Origin: JAFGOG01 sp034429215
Lineage (GTDB): Bacteria; Chloroflexota; Anaerolineae; JAAYZQ01
Direction: 5' to 3'
Assembly (NCBI GenBank): GCA_034429215.1
Contig: DAOUGI010000097.1
Coordinates: 98,619 to 162,618 of the forward strand
DNA: 64,000 nucleotides
Shown: positions 17,119 through 25,737 of the stretch, piece after piece
How the letters are laid out: each line of letters opens with the position of its first letter
Numbering within the stretch: position 1 is the first letter of the stretch
Program-made: the position numbers and the translations under genes
The notes under the pieces: model-generated
The model's database searches: none
What the model saw: only the letters and a program-made list of their open reading frames with translations
Told to the model about the DNA's origin: nothing

Positions 17119-17520
17119 ATGGCTTACTACCTCAAGCTCTACCTGGCGACGCTCGTCGCCTTTTTCGCGGTCGATATAGTCTGGCTCACCCTTGTGGCCC
17201 GCACCTTCTACCGCAAGTACCTCGGCTTCCTGATGGCACCCAGCCCCAATTGGGCCGCGGCGATCATCTTTTACCTGTTGTTCATTGTCGGCATTCTGGT
17301 GCTGGCCGTCCTGCCCGGGCTGGAAGCAGGCTCGCTCAAGACCACCCTGCTGCGCGGGGCGCTCTTTGGGCTGGTCGCCTATGCCACCTATGACCTGACA
17401 AACCTCGCCACGCTGAAAGACTGGCCCTTGATTGTCACCGTCGTGGACCTGATCTGGGGCACAGTGTTGAGCACAGTCGTGAGTCTTGCCGGTTACTATG
17501 CCGGCAAGTGGTTGAGTTAG
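17119..17520 (+). CDS. DUF2177 family membrane protein
   Basis: The 133-residue product is small and very hydrophobic with four predicted membrane helices. It carries the family pattern VDIVWLTLVARTFYRKYLG at the N-terminus and GLVAYATYDLTNLATL in the middle, which is how I recognise DUF2177. The start at 17119 fits the promoter and an AAAGGGG ribosome site; earlier in-frame starts would lie upstream of the promoter. Function is unknown. It stands as a single gene between divergent and convergent neighbours. Confidence 0.88.
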   Translation: MAYYLKLYLATLVAFFAVDIVWLTLVARTFYRKYLGFLMAPSPNWAAAIIFYLLFIVGILVLAVLPGLEAGSLKTTLLRGALFGLVAYATYDLTNLATLKDWPLIVTVVDLIWGTVLSTVVSLAGYYAGKWLS

Positions 17521-17546
17521 CAACGGCGCCTCTCTAGCTGCACCCG

Positions 17547-18101
17547 CTAAGCCGGGAAAAAGGCGGTCCAGACAAAAAGGTCCAGCCCAGCCGTCTGGAT
17601 GCAAAAGGCCACCGCCCCCGCGACGGACAGCCAATAAGCTATTGCCGGCCGCCGCGGCCTCAGGCCTATCAGCGCCAGGAGCAAGGCCACCCCGCTGAGC
17701 CCCACCAGGGCCAGTATTAGCCGGATGCTCAGCCACAGAAAGCTGCTCGGTTGCTGTACCATCGCCGCGGTCAGCGGCAGCCACAGCGCCGATGGCACCA
17801 GGATCAGCAGGTACAACCCCTGGAACAGGCTATAGCCAAAGCGACCGGCGATCTGCGCCCGGTCCGGCTCTACGCGGACGAGCAGCAAGTAGGTGAAAGC
17901 GAAAAAGCCGGCGGCGCCCAGCACCATCGAGACGACATAGGCTGGCAGGAGCGACTGGGGCACGCCTCCCCACAGGCCGGCCCGGGTGGCGGGATCGACC
18001 GCCAGGACGTAGGCATAGCTGCTCAGCACGGCAATGCCCCCCAATAGCACGATAGCAGCCAACCTCTTTTTTTGTGGATGCACAAGCTCACCTCTCATCA
18101 A
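17547..18101 (-). CDS. Hypothetical five-helix membrane protein
   Basis: The 184-residue product has five predicted membrane helices (around residues 15-33, 53-75, 90-112, 122-145 and 155-178) and no motif I can assign. The start overlaps the end of the SGNH-like gene by 14 bp, so it is the last cistron of the operon that includes the Ser/Thr kinase. Short loops and no large soluble domain suggest an integral-membrane accessory rather than an enzyme. Confidence 0.65.
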   Translation of the reverse strand: MMRGELVHPQKKRLAAIVLLGGIAVLSSYAYVLAVDPATRAGLWGGVPQSLLPAYVVSMVLGAAGFFAFTYLLLVRVEPDRAQIAGRFGYSLFQGLYLLILVPSALWLPLTAAMVQQPSSFLWLSIRLILALVGLSGVALLLALIGLRPRRPAIAYWLSVAGAVAFCIQTAGLDLFVWTAFFPA

Positions 18102-18465
18102 CTTGGATCTGAGATCCCAGGGTCTCTAGGACCATTGCCAACTGTTCATTGAGCGCCTCGTACCCGGTTTCCTGGAGATGCAGCATATCCCGGCTATACT
18201 CCCGCCGAACCACACCTGATTCGTCGGCCAGCACAGCTGGCCAATCATAGGCCCGGGAGTCACCAAAAAACACCACCCGCAGTTGCGCCGTCGTGGGCGG
18301 TTGCGGATTAGAGCCGGCAGGGTAAAAGCTCAGACCCAGCGGATCCAGGGGAGCCGCGCTACCCTGCAAGTAGTAGCGCCTAGCCGCCACAAAGAGAAGC
18401 AGATTCAGCGCAACGGACAGAAGCAGAACGGTAGTCAAGACGATGACGCCGCGCCTGGCGTTCAT
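18088..18465 (-). pseudogene. SGNH/GDSL-type hydrolase with internal deletion
   Basis: The 125-residue frame starts with a membrane anchor (about residues 7-28). It contains block I of SGNH esterases (VVFFGDSRAYDW, nucleophile Ser) and then jumps directly to what looks like block V, with the catalytic Asp/His in YSRDMLHLQETGYEALN. The middle of the domain, which should carry the oxyanion Gly and Asn blocks over roughly 100 residues, is absent, yet the frame is intact. An in-frame deletion is the simplest explanation; normal family members are about 220-250 residues. Activity is unlikely. Confidence 0.6.
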
Positions 18466-18485
18466 GGTATATTGCGAACACTCCT

Positions 18486-20477
18486 CTACTGCCCTACACT
18501 GCTTTGCAGCGCCGCAAAGAACTCCCGGGCACCGTCAAACCGCTCGACCGGTTTTTTGGCCAATGCTCGGGTTATGGCCCGGGCAGTCGCGACCGGCAGC
18601 TCCGGCAGCAGTTGGCGTGGATCGGGCGGAGGTTGGGTCAGATGGGCGATCAGCAGCCCTCCCGGATTGGGATGTTTGAAGGGCAATTCACCGGTCAGCA
18701 TCTGGTAGGTCAGGATGCCCAACGCGTACTGGTCGGCCCGCGCGTCGACATCGGCCGCCGATTGTATCTGTTCTGGGGCGATATAGTCAAAGGTCCCGAC
18801 CACACCGCCAGTGTGGGTCATTCTGGTGTGGCTGCCCAGCAGCTTGGCGATCCCAAAATCCGTCAAGACCGCCCGCTCGCGCGCTCCATCTGGCACCAAC
18901 ATGACGTTTGATGGCTTGATATCACGGTGCACGATGCCCCGGCCATGCGCGTAATCGAGGGCGTTAGTAAGCTGATCCAATATCGCCAGGCTCTCATCCA
19001 GAGATAGGCGGCCGCGCGCCTTCAGGCGATGGCCCAGGTCCTCGCCGGGCAGATATTCCATGACCAGGTAAGGCCTGGGCGACTCATCATCAGTCTGCCC
19101 ACTGTCCAGCACTCGGGCGATATTGGGATGGTCCAGGCTCGACATGAGCTGGGCTTCGCGGGCCATGCGGTGGCGATATTCCGGGCTGTCAACAGATTCG
19201 CCATGCAGCAGCTTGATGGCTACCCTGTTGCCGCTGGCAGGATGGGTGGCCTGGTACACCTCGGCCATGCCGCCGCGCCCGATCAGTGTCAGATTTTGGT
19301 AATCGGCCAGGCGAACGGGCGGCAGGTTGGCCGGCGCCGGACTGGGTGCAGGGCGAGGCCGGTAGTCGATCTGGATATTGTACAAGCCGCGGTCGACGAA
19401 ACGCTGCAACCTCCGGCGGGCGGGCTGAAAGATCAACCCTGCCAGCGCTGCGGTGATGGCGATGGCAATCGTGGTTGCCTGGCCCGGAACAAACAGAGAG
19501 ACCAGGTACAGCACGCCCACGAACAAGCAGGCCAGGCCCAGGCTGAGCGAGCCATACACCAGCGAGCGGTTGACAATGAACTCAACCCCCCACAGCCGGT
19601 AGCGCAGCACAGAGAATGCCAGCAAGAGCATAAAGACCAGGCGAGATAGGTAATAGGCCAGGCGTGCGGCGGAAAAGAGAAGGGGAGCGCTGCCCGGATC
19701 CTCACTCCAGGAGGTGGGCAACTGGTAGGTAAGCAACTGGTAGGCAATCTGCACCACCACCAACTGGATAACGCCATATAGGATCAGACGGGTCTGCTGG
19801 CGCTGAATTAGGCTGTCGGTGCGGCGATAGCGGTACACCTGGGCCCAAACGCCCAGCCCAAAGACCAGCATTTGGAGCGTGCCCCACACCGGCACGGGCA
19901 GGCTGTAGATGTGAATTTGCGGCACCAGGGCTCCGATACCCATCCAACCGACCCAGACCAGAGCCGGCCAGCGCATCCAGCCTGGAACAAAACGCCCATC
20001 GGGAAACAGGACCGGGAGGACAATGCCGGCTGAGAGGGCGATCGAGTTGACGACTCGGGAAACCGTTTCTTTGAGCGGCGATGCCCATGGGTTCACGTCG
20101 ACGATCCCCAGGCTGACGACGCCTATGAGGGTGATGATGGCCATGGAGGTTAGTATCGCCACGCCGTCGTCCCGCTGGCGCCACACCACCAAGCTGCCGA
20201 GGCCAAGCGCCGACAGGGCGATGGCTAATTGCAGTGGAACCAGAAAAGTGGCATAGAACTGGCTGACTTGAGGCGAGACCAGATATGTTCCGCCCAGTTG
20301 GTCGGCCGGATAGGCAAAGACGGCATAAAAGTCACTGACCAACACGCCAACCGAGATCACCACGGTCGCTGCCCACACGGCTTGGGCCAAGCGCAATGCT
20401 GGTCCGGCCAGCTTGCGCCCAAACTGGCTGGACGTGCTTGGGGTCTGTGGTGAGGGCTGGGACATGCCGTATGCCAT
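18486..20477 (-). CDS. Membrane serine/threonine protein kinase (C-terminal Hanks kinase)
   Basis: The 663-residue protein begins at 20477 (MAYGMSQ); upstream in-frame codons run through low-complexity sequence antisense to the (VEPP)n gene and are rejected. Residues about 20-380 form a multi-helix membrane module ending in LRYRLWGVEFIVNRSLVYGS and LIFQPARRRLQRFVDR, a unit usually seen as the sensor part of NarL-type histidine kinases. Residues about 395-660 are a Hanks kinase: GRGGMAEVY loop, VAIKLL lysine, HRDIKPSN with Asp519, DFG, APE. No PASTA domains are present. The FHA protein at 15727 is a possible target or reader. Confidence 0.9.
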   Translation of the reverse strand: MAYGMSQPSPQTPSTSSQFGRKLAGPALRLAQAVWAATVVISVGVLVSDFYAVFAYPADQLGGTYLVSPQVSQFYATFLVPLQLAIALSALGLGSLVVWRQRDDGVAILTSMAIITLIGVVSLGIVDVNPWASPLKETVSRVVNSIALSAGIVLPVLFPDGRFVPGWMRWPALVWVGWMGIGALVPQIHIYSLPVPVWGTLQMLVFGLGVWAQVYRYRRTDSLIQRQQTRLILYGVIQLVVVQIAYQLLTYQLPTSWSEDPGSAPLLFSAARLAYYLSRLVFMLLLAFSVLRYRLWGVEFIVNRSLVYGSLSLGLACLFVGVLYLVSLFVPGQATTIAIAITAALAGLIFQPARRRLQRFVDRGLYNIQIDYRPRPAPSPAPANLPPVRLADYQNLTLIGRGGMAEVYQATHPASGNRVAIKLLHGESVDSPEYRHRMAREAQLMSSLDHPNIARVLDSGQTDDESPRPYLVMEYLPGEDLGHRLKARGRLSLDESLAILDQLTNALDYAHGRGIVHRDIKPSNVMLVPDGARERAVLTDFGIAKLLGSHTRMTHTGGVVGTFDYIAPEQIQSAADVDARADQYALGILTYQMLTGELPFKHPNPGGLLIAHLTQPPPDPRQLLPELPVATARAITRALAKKPVERFDGAREFFAALQSSVGQ

Positions 20478-20517
20478 CACGGCAGGATGCTCCACACCTT
20501 GCTTGGAAAACCAGACA

Positions 20518-21165
20518 TTATCCGCCCTTTGCCTCGAGCAGAGCGATGATCCGGTCGAGCTTTTCAAACAGGGCCGGCCACGGATCGACGGGCGGTTCGA
20601 CCGGTGGCTCGACGGGTGGCTCAACCGGCGGCTCGACGGGTGGCTCAACCGGTGGCTCAACCGGTGGCTCGACCGGCGGCACATCCAGGTCCACAAGCTG
20701 GAAAACGACGTCAATGTGGCGGTGGTTGGTGCCGCCCAGCATGCCCAGGCCGCTGACAAAATCGGACTGCCCCTTTAGATCGGCCACCCACACGCCACTT
20801 GCTCCGCCGGCCGGCGGAAAGTAATAGTCGCCGTGCCCCATGCCAAAGCCAATGTCGCCAGAGTAGTTAGTCGGGCCGAATACGCCGCGCTTGCGCCACT
20901 GGCTGACCTCGTCGCCCCACCCCGGCAACTTGGGGGCATCGGGCCACCAGCGGACCACGCCCACACCGCCCATCGGCTTGCCCTCCTGATCGACCACCTG
21001 GACTATCTGGACGGCCGCGCCTTCGACATCCTGGAGCTTGACGACCCGAAAAACCTTGCCGGTGGTGGAGCCGGCTCGCTCCAGGTTGATCGCGCCCAAG
21101 TTGGCGACGAGCCAAGCCCAGTCATGCTCCTGGCCCTGTTGGTCGAAAATCTTGGGATCTCCCAT
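20518..21165 (-). CDS. Hypothetical protein with (VEPP)n linker
   Basis: The 215-residue product has an N-terminal domain of about 160 residues rich in Gly/Trp/His (WWPDAPKLPGW, GFGMGHGDYYFPP, GMLGGTNHRHIDV). I recall this pattern from Anaerolineae proteins of unknown function. A perfect eight-unit VEPP linker follows, then a short C-terminal helix ending EKLDRIIALLEAKGG that could trimerise. It has no signal peptide. GAGGAGTGAG precedes the ATG. It is the first gene of the minus operon leading to the kinase, 40 bp upstream of it. Confidence 0.65.
   Translation of the reverse strand: MGDPKIFDQQGQEHDWAWLVANLGAINLERAGSTTGKVFRVVKLQDVEGAAVQIVQVVDQEGKPMGGVGVVRWWPDAPKLPGWGDEVSQWRKRGVFGPTNYSGDIGFGMGHGDYYFPPAGGASGVWVADLKGQSDFVSGLGMLGGTNHRHIDVVFQLVDLDVPPVEPPVEPPVEPPVEPPVEPPVEPPVEPPVDPWPALFEKLDRIIALLEAKGG
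20591..20686 (-). repeat. Eight 12-bp coding repeats
   Basis: Eight consecutive 12-bp units of the GGTGGCTCGACC type encode VEPP on the minus strand. Such short repeats change number easily in frame. Confidence 0.95.
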
Positions 21166-21294
21166 AGTCTCACTCCTCTTGCAAGAGCCTTCCCCTCACC
21201 CCTACCCTGCTATCCTGCGGGTTGCACTGTACAGCAATCTCCCCCAAAGGATCGGGACAACCCCCACAGGGGGAGGAGACAGAACGACAAACTG

Positions 21295-21323
21295 AGTATA
21301 CTGCAAGATGAGGATTTTGTAAA
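21295..21323 (-). promoter_or_regulatory. Promoter of the (VEPP)n/kinase operon
   Basis: On the minus strand TTTACA (21318-21323), 17 bp and TATACT (21295-21300), giving a leader of about 120 nt. Confidence 0.6.
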
Positions 21324-21346
21324 GCGCCACGAATAAGTGCCGGTCG

Positions 21347-21375
21347 TTGCGATTCTCGGCAGGCTGTGCTATACT
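21347..21375 (+). promoter_or_regulatory. Promoter of the two-component system
   Basis: TTGCGA (21347-21352), 17 bp and TATACT (21370-21375) inside CTGTGCTATACT. The regulator gene starts at 21470. Confidence 0.75.
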
Positions 21376-21469
21376 GGGATGGCGGCAGGGCTGAGGCGAA
21401 GGGCGTTTTGCGACAAAGGTGCGACACTTTCGCCATAACCTGACGACAGATTGCCGGTATAAAAGAGCT

Positions 21470-22168
21470 ATGACAACGATCCTGCTCATCGAAGATGCGC
21501 TTGACCTGGCCGGGGTGGTGCGCCGCGAGTTGGAAGCGGAAGGCTACCGGGTGGAGCATGCCGCCGACGGCATGGCAGCTCTGGAGATGTTCGGCCAACA
21601 CACACCCGACCTGGTGATCCTCGACTGGATGCTGCCCAAGCTGGACGGGCTGGAAGTGCTGCGCCGGCTGCGAGCGACTTCGGCCGTGCCGGTGTTGATG
21701 CTGACCGCTCGCGGAGAAGAGACTGACCGCGTCGTCGGCCTGGAGCTGGGTGCCGACGACTATTTGACCAAGCCGTTCAGTTTGCGCGAGCTGGTGGCCC
21801 GTATCCACGCGCTGTTTCGCCGCATCCAGCATGTCCAAGAGATCCTCGCCGCCGACCGCTCGGCAGACGCCACACCGCTGAACTATGGCTCTTTGCGCCT
21901 CGATCCCGAAGCGTACCAGGCCACTCTGCAGGGAGTTCCGCTCGATCTGACCCGCACCGAGTTTGACCTGCTGCGCCTGTTGCTGCGCAATCCGGGCCGG
22001 GCGTTCAGCCGATCATACCTGCTGGACACTATCTGGGGCGTGGATTACGTCACGGGCGACCGGTCGGTGGACAATGCCGTTCTGCGGCTGCGGAAAAAGC
22101 TCGGCCCGCTCGAGGACGCGATCGAGACGGTGTGGGGCGTGGGCTACCGCCTGCGGCCGGAATCATAG
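21470..22168 (+). CDS. OmpR/PhoB-type response regulator
   Basis: The 232-residue protein has a receiver domain (IEDALDL acidic pair, phospho-acceptor Asp52 in VILDWMLPK, LTAR Thr, KPF Lys) and a C-terminal winged helix (LDLTRTEFDLLRLLL, TVWGVGYRL) of the OmpR family. The start at 21470 (MTTILLIED) puts the receiver in normal register; an earlier in-frame ATG at 21419 has no domain support. It is followed after 2 bp by its histidine kinase. The ABC exporter at 23914 is a plausible target, as in BceRS-like systems, but a strong terminator separates them. Confidence 0.93.
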   Translation: MTTILLIEDALDLAGVVRRELEAEGYRVEHAADGMAALEMFGQHTPDLVILDWMLPKLDGLEVLRRLRATSAVPVLMLTARGEETDRVVGLELGADDYLTKPFSLRELVARIHALFRRIQHVQEILAADRSADATPLNYGSLRLDPEAYQATLQGVPLDLTRTEFDLLRLLLRNPGRAFSRSYLLDTIWGVDYVTGDRSVDNAVLRLRKKLGPLEDAIETVWGVGYRLRPES

Positions 22169-22170
22169 GC

Positions 22171-23748
22171 ATGACCATGAAGCGAGCGCGTTTTTTGCTC
22201 GGCGCCAATCCTGTCCAGGCCATTGGCGAGGCGTGGTTGATCGGCCTGTTGGTAGCGCTCGGGCTTGCGCAGCTCGTGGGGCGGGTGACGCACTTTGCGC
22301 TGGACAACGGCATGGTCATGCTGTGCGGGCTGAGCGGGATGTGGGCGGTGCTGCGGACGCGGCTGCCGGGGGGAGGCCGTTTTCGCCATCTAGTCTATGA
22401 AGCAATGACCGGGCTGGCGTTGAGCGGTGCGATGCTGGCGCTGCGCTTGCCGGTGCGCGCGCTTGGCATAGAGACGATCTGGACCCAAGCGGACTGGGGC
22501 ACGACGATCGCATCCTTGCTGCTGCTCGGCACCGGCGCCGGTTATGTGATGGCGCGGGTTGCGCTGCGCGTGTGGCTGGCATGGGACAGCCTCCGCCGGC
22601 AACGGATGCTGTGGTCATTGACCCATGCGCACCTGGTGGTAGTGGTGTTGACGAGCGTATTGGGTGCGATCCTGCTCTTTGTTGCCTCTCCGTACGCCCG
22701 CGAAGCAGCGACAACACCGATCGAGAATACAGGCGCACTGGCGACCTTGGTCGGCGAGTTCCTGCTGCGCATCTTTCCCACCGTCGCCGTGCTAGTGATC
22801 TGGGTCGGGCTGAGCCTGGCCGTGCTGCTGCCGCCATCGGCGATCTTTTCCTTCCTGGTGGCGCGCCGGACCACGCGCCGGCTCGACGCCCTGGCCGCGA
22901 CGGCCAAGGCGCTGCGCCAGGGCGACTATGCCGCGCGTGTCCAGGTCAAAGGTCAGGACGAGGTGGCACACCTGCAGGCAGACTTTAATGCCATGGCCGA
23001 CGAGCTGTCGCGCACGATGGCCGATCTTCAGGTCCAGCGCGACACGGTGACGCAATTGCTCGACGCCCGCCGAGAGATGATGGCGAGTGTGTCACACGAG
23101 CTGCGCACGCCGGTTGCCACCGTGCGCGCCCTGCTGGAATCGAACCTGGCGCGGCGCGGCGGCGAGTCGCCGGCGGCCATACAACACGATCTGGAAGTGA
23201 TTGATGGCGAGATGGTGCGGCTGCAGAGGCTGATCGACGATCTGTTTCTGCTGGCTCGTGCCGAGGCAGGCCGGCTCGAGCTCGATTGCCGGCCCACCGA
23301 TGTGGCGGCAACCGCCCAACGAGTAGTGGACGCGCTGGCGCCGCTGGCGTGGCAGGCCGGCCGCGTGACGGTGATCGCCGATCTGCCTGCCGGGCTGCCG
23401 CCGGCCAGCGCCGATGCGGAGCGGCTGGGCCAGGTGCTGGCCAATCTGGTGCGCAACGCAGTCCGTCACACCGAGCCGGGTGGGATCGTCGCCGCGGCGC
23501 TGCGGTCTGAGCCAGATGCGGTAGTGCTGGAAGTGCGTGATACCGGTACGGGCATCCCACCAGACGAGCTGCCGCACATCTGGGAGCGATTTTATCGCGG
23601 CGGGGAGGATCGCGCCAGAACCGGCGACGGTGCGGGCCTCGGCCTGGCGCTGGTGAAGGAGCTGACCGAGGCGATGGGCGGCAGTGTGACAGTGGAAAGC
23701 ATCGTAGGCCAGGGGAGCTGTTTCACCGTGCGGCTGCTGCAAGTCTGA
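22171..23748 (+). CDS. Membrane sensor histidine kinase with HAMP domain
   Basis: The 525-residue kinase has several N-terminal membrane helices up to about residue 240 (two pairs before and after a central loop) and a HAMP linker (RRLDALAATAKALRQGDYAARV). HisKA has acceptor His309 in SHELRTP, and HATPase_c has NLVRNAVRH, VRDTGTGIPP and GAGLGLALV. The start 2 bp after the regulator stop (ATGACCATG) supports coupling. The ligand is unknown; the multi-helix sensor part suggests sensing in or at the membrane. Confidence 0.9.
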   Translation: MTMKRARFLLGANPVQAIGEAWLIGLLVALGLAQLVGRVTHFALDNGMVMLCGLSGMWAVLRTRLPGGGRFRHLVYEAMTGLALSGAMLALRLPVRALGIETIWTQADWGTTIASLLLLGTGAGYVMARVALRVWLAWDSLRRQRMLWSLTHAHLVVVVLTSVLGAILLFVASPYAREAATTPIENTGALATLVGEFLLRIFPTVAVLVIWVGLSLAVLLPPSAIFSFLVARRTTRRLDALAATAKALRQGDYAARVQVKGQDEVAHLQADFNAMADELSRTMADLQVQRDTVTQLLDARREMMASVSHELRTPVATVRALLESNLARRGGESPAAIQHDLEVIDGEMVRLQRLIDDLFLLARAEAGRLELDCRPTDVAATAQRVVDALAPLAWQAGRVTVIADLPAGLPPASADAERLGQVLANLVRNAVRHTEPGGIVAAALRSEPDAVVLEVRDTGTGIPPDELPHIWERFYRGGEDRARTGDGAGLGLALVKELTEAMGGSVTVESIVGQGSCFTVRLLQV

Positions 23749-23785
23749 AAGAACAGTCGGCCGGCTAGATCACGGCGCTGGAATG

Positions 23786-23816
23786 AGCGCGGCAGGAATG
23801 CCGCGCTTTTGTTTTT
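23786..23816 (+). terminator. Rho-independent terminator after the two-component operon
   Basis: GCGCGGCA (23787-23794) pairs perfectly with TGCCGCGC (23799-23806) around a GGAA tetraloop, followed by TTTTGTTTTT. Confidence 0.92.
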
Positions 23817-23913
23817 CTACGATCGGACCTGATCTGCGACAGACTTGAGACAGGCCGCTGATATGGATGCGACAGGTCAGTAGTACACTGGAGCCAAGGA
23901 GGTAAAGGACAAG

Positions 23914-24840
23914 ATGACGACAAATCTGATCGAGACAGAAGGGCTTACGCGGTGGTTTGGCCGCCTGGCCGCAGTAGACGGCCTGAACCTGCGCGTGCCC
24001 CAGGGCAGCATCTACGGCTTTTTAGGACCGAACGGCGCCGGCAAAACTACGACGATCCGGATGCTGCTGGGACTGATCCGGCCCACCGCAGGACGGGTGC
24101 AACTATTCGGGACACCGGTGCAAAAGGACGCGACGGCTGTACTGGCGCAGATTGGCTCGCTGGTAGAGACTCCGGCTATCTATTCGCACCTGACCGGCCG
24201 CGAGAACCTGGAGGTAATCCGCCGCCTGCGCGGGGGCACGCGCGCGCAGGTCTGCCACGCGCTGTGGTTAGTCGGCCTGGAGGAGGCCGCCGACCGTCGG
24301 GCCGGCACCTACTCGACGGGAATGATCCAGCGCCTGGGGCTGGCCGTAGCACTGATGGCCACGCCGCTGTTGTTGATCCTGGACGAGCCGACCAACGGCC
24401 TGGATCCGGCCGGCATCCACGAGGTGCGCGAGCTGATCCGCCGGCTGCCGGGCGAGTATGGCGTGACCGTTTTTGTCTCCAGCCACCTGCTGGGTGAGGT
24501 CGAGCAGATCGCCACCCACATCGGCATCATCCAGGCAGGCCGGCTGATCTTCCAGGGCACACCCGACGAGCTGCGCGGCCGCTACCAGGATCACGTCGCC
24601 CTGAAGGTAGATCGGCCGGAAGCCGTGCAGCAGGCGCTGCGCCAGGTCGGCTGGCAGGTAGAGCACAACAACAACCACACCCTACGGATAGTCGCCAACG
24701 GCGAGTCGGACGCCGCGCTGCTGATCAGCCATCTGGCCGGCGCCGGCTATAGCATCTACCGCGCCAACCTGGAACAACCGTCACTCGAAGAGATCTTTTT
24801 GCAATTGACCGCGACCCCCGCGGCAGGAGGCACTCAATGA
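23914..24840 (+). CDS. ABC transporter ATP-binding subunit (BcrA/CcmA-like)
   Basis: The 308-residue ATPase has Walker A GPNGAGKTT, a Q-loop, the relaxed signature YSTGMIQRL seen in lantibiotic/bacitracin-type exporters, Walker B LLLILDEPTNGLD and the switch His in VFVSSHLLGEV. A C-terminal extension of about 80 residues is typical of drug or peptide exporters. AAGGAGG precedes the ATG. The stop overlaps the permease start by 4 bp. A weak -10-like TACACT lies at 23884 without a clear -35. Confidence 0.92.
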   Translation: MTTNLIETEGLTRWFGRLAAVDGLNLRVPQGSIYGFLGPNGAGKTTTIRMLLGLIRPTAGRVQLFGTPVQKDATAVLAQIGSLVETPAIYSHLTGRENLEVIRRLRGGTRAQVCHALWLVGLEEAADRRAGTYSTGMIQRLGLAVALMATPLLLILDEPTNGLDPAGIHEVRELIRRLPGEYGVTVFVSSHLLGEVEQIATHIGIIQAGRLIFQGTPDELRGRYQDHVALKVDRPEAVQQALRQVGWQVEHNNNHTLRIVANGESDAALLISHLAGAGYSIYRANLEQPSLEEIFLQLTATPAAGGTQ

Positions 24841-25616
24841 ACGCATTCGGACGCGCCCTCGGCGCAGAGATGTTGAAAACCAAGCGCACGCTGGCCCTGC
24901 TGATGACCCTGCTCGCTCCGGCGGTCATCGCCATCATCCAGTTCGCCATGTACATCCAGAACCGCGCTTATTACCTGGCGAACGTCGACGAGAACCAGTG
25001 GCTCACCCTCAACCAGAACAGCATGGTCTTTTGGTCGCTGCTGATGATGCCGCTCTTTGTGACCCTGGAAACCGCGCTGATGAGCGGCCTGGAGTATGGC
25101 CGAAAAAATTGGACCTTACTCTACACCATGCCGGTGCCGCGCTGGGCCTTCTATGCGGCCAAGGAGGCGATCAGCATGGCGCTGATCGGCATCAGCATCC
25201 TGGTGATGTGGGGCTTTGCCGTATTGGTTGGCCTTATCCTGCAAGCGATCGAGCCGGCCTACGGCCTGCGGCCCGATCTCATCCCCTGGAAAGAGATGGC
25301 AACGGGCTATACGCTGGTATATCTGGCGGCATTCTTGATCATCTCGATCCACCTGTGGGTGAGCAGCCGGTGGCCCAATTTTGTTGTGGCGATCGGCTTT
25401 GGGATCGCTGCCACCGTGACGGCCGTGCTGATCTTTCAGAGCGATTGGGGCCGCTTTTTCCCGTGGACCATGCCGGGTCTGCTGGCCATTTCAACTCTCC
25501 AGAAGGAGGTGAGCCTGCCCATGTCCGTGCCGCTATTCCTGGCGATAGGCGCCGGCGGCGGGCTGCTTTTCGCCATACTGGCCGGGTGGGACATCGGGCG
25601 CAAGGACGTGCTGTAG
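24837..25616 (+). CDS. ABC-2 type permease subunit
   Basis: The 259-residue protein has six predicted membrane helices and an early soluble loop (NRAYYLANVDENQWLTLNQNS) like the permeases of lantibiotic-immunity and bacitracin-type exporters. It starts MNAFGRALGAEMLKTKRTLALLM, the usual 'E(M/W)LK..RT' entry of this family. It is encoded with the ATPase by overlapping ATGA and closed by a strong terminator, so the two proteins probably form a complete homodimeric exporter. Cargo unknown. Confidence 0.88.
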   Translation: MNAFGRALGAEMLKTKRTLALLMTLLAPAVIAIIQFAMYIQNRAYYLANVDENQWLTLNQNSMVFWSLLMMPLFVTLETALMSGLEYGRKNWTLLYTMPVPRWAFYAAKEAISMALIGISILVMWGFAVLVGLILQAIEPAYGLRPDLIPWKEMATGYTLVYLAAFLIISIHLWVSSRWPNFVVAIGFGIAATVTAVLIFQSDWGRFFPWTMPGLLAISTLQKEVSLPMSVPLFLAIGAGGGLLFAILAGWDIGRKDVL

Positions 25617-25632
25617 ACGTCAGGCTCGAAGC

Positions 25633-25675
25633 AACCTCCCGCAGGCATTGCCTAACCTGCGGGAGGTTTGTTCTT
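25633..25675 (+). terminator. Rho-independent terminator after the ABC exporter
   Basis: AACCTCCCGCAGG (25633-25645) pairs perfectly with CCTGCGGGAGGTT (25656-25668), followed by a TTTGTTCTT tail. Confidence 0.9.
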
Positions 25676-25702
25676 GTCAAAGGGTTCAAAAGAGAGTAGA
25701 AT
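25674..25702 (+). promoter_or_regulatory. Promoter of the thioredoxin reductase gene
   Basis: TTGTCA (25674-25679), 17 bp and TAGAAT (25697-25702). It begins inside the terminator tail and fixes the start codon downstream of 25709. Confidence 0.65.
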
Positions 25703-25737
25703 ATCAGACGGAATCCCTACGGCAGCGAGGTGCAGAG

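Larger units (their letters stand above)
21166..21469. other. Divergent intergenic region
   Basis: This 304-bp gap contains a minus-strand promoter for the (VEPP)n gene, a plus-strand promoter for the response regulator, a short CCCCC/GGGGG hairpin near 21261-21273, and the palindrome-containing GCACTGTACAGC at about 21222, which recurs near 45081. I see no coding gene. Confidence 0.6.

Noticed and set aside
20591..20686. Short direct repeats considered as CRISPR or tandem satellite
   Set aside because: Units are 12 bp with no spacers and sit in frame in a coding gene (VEPP linker).
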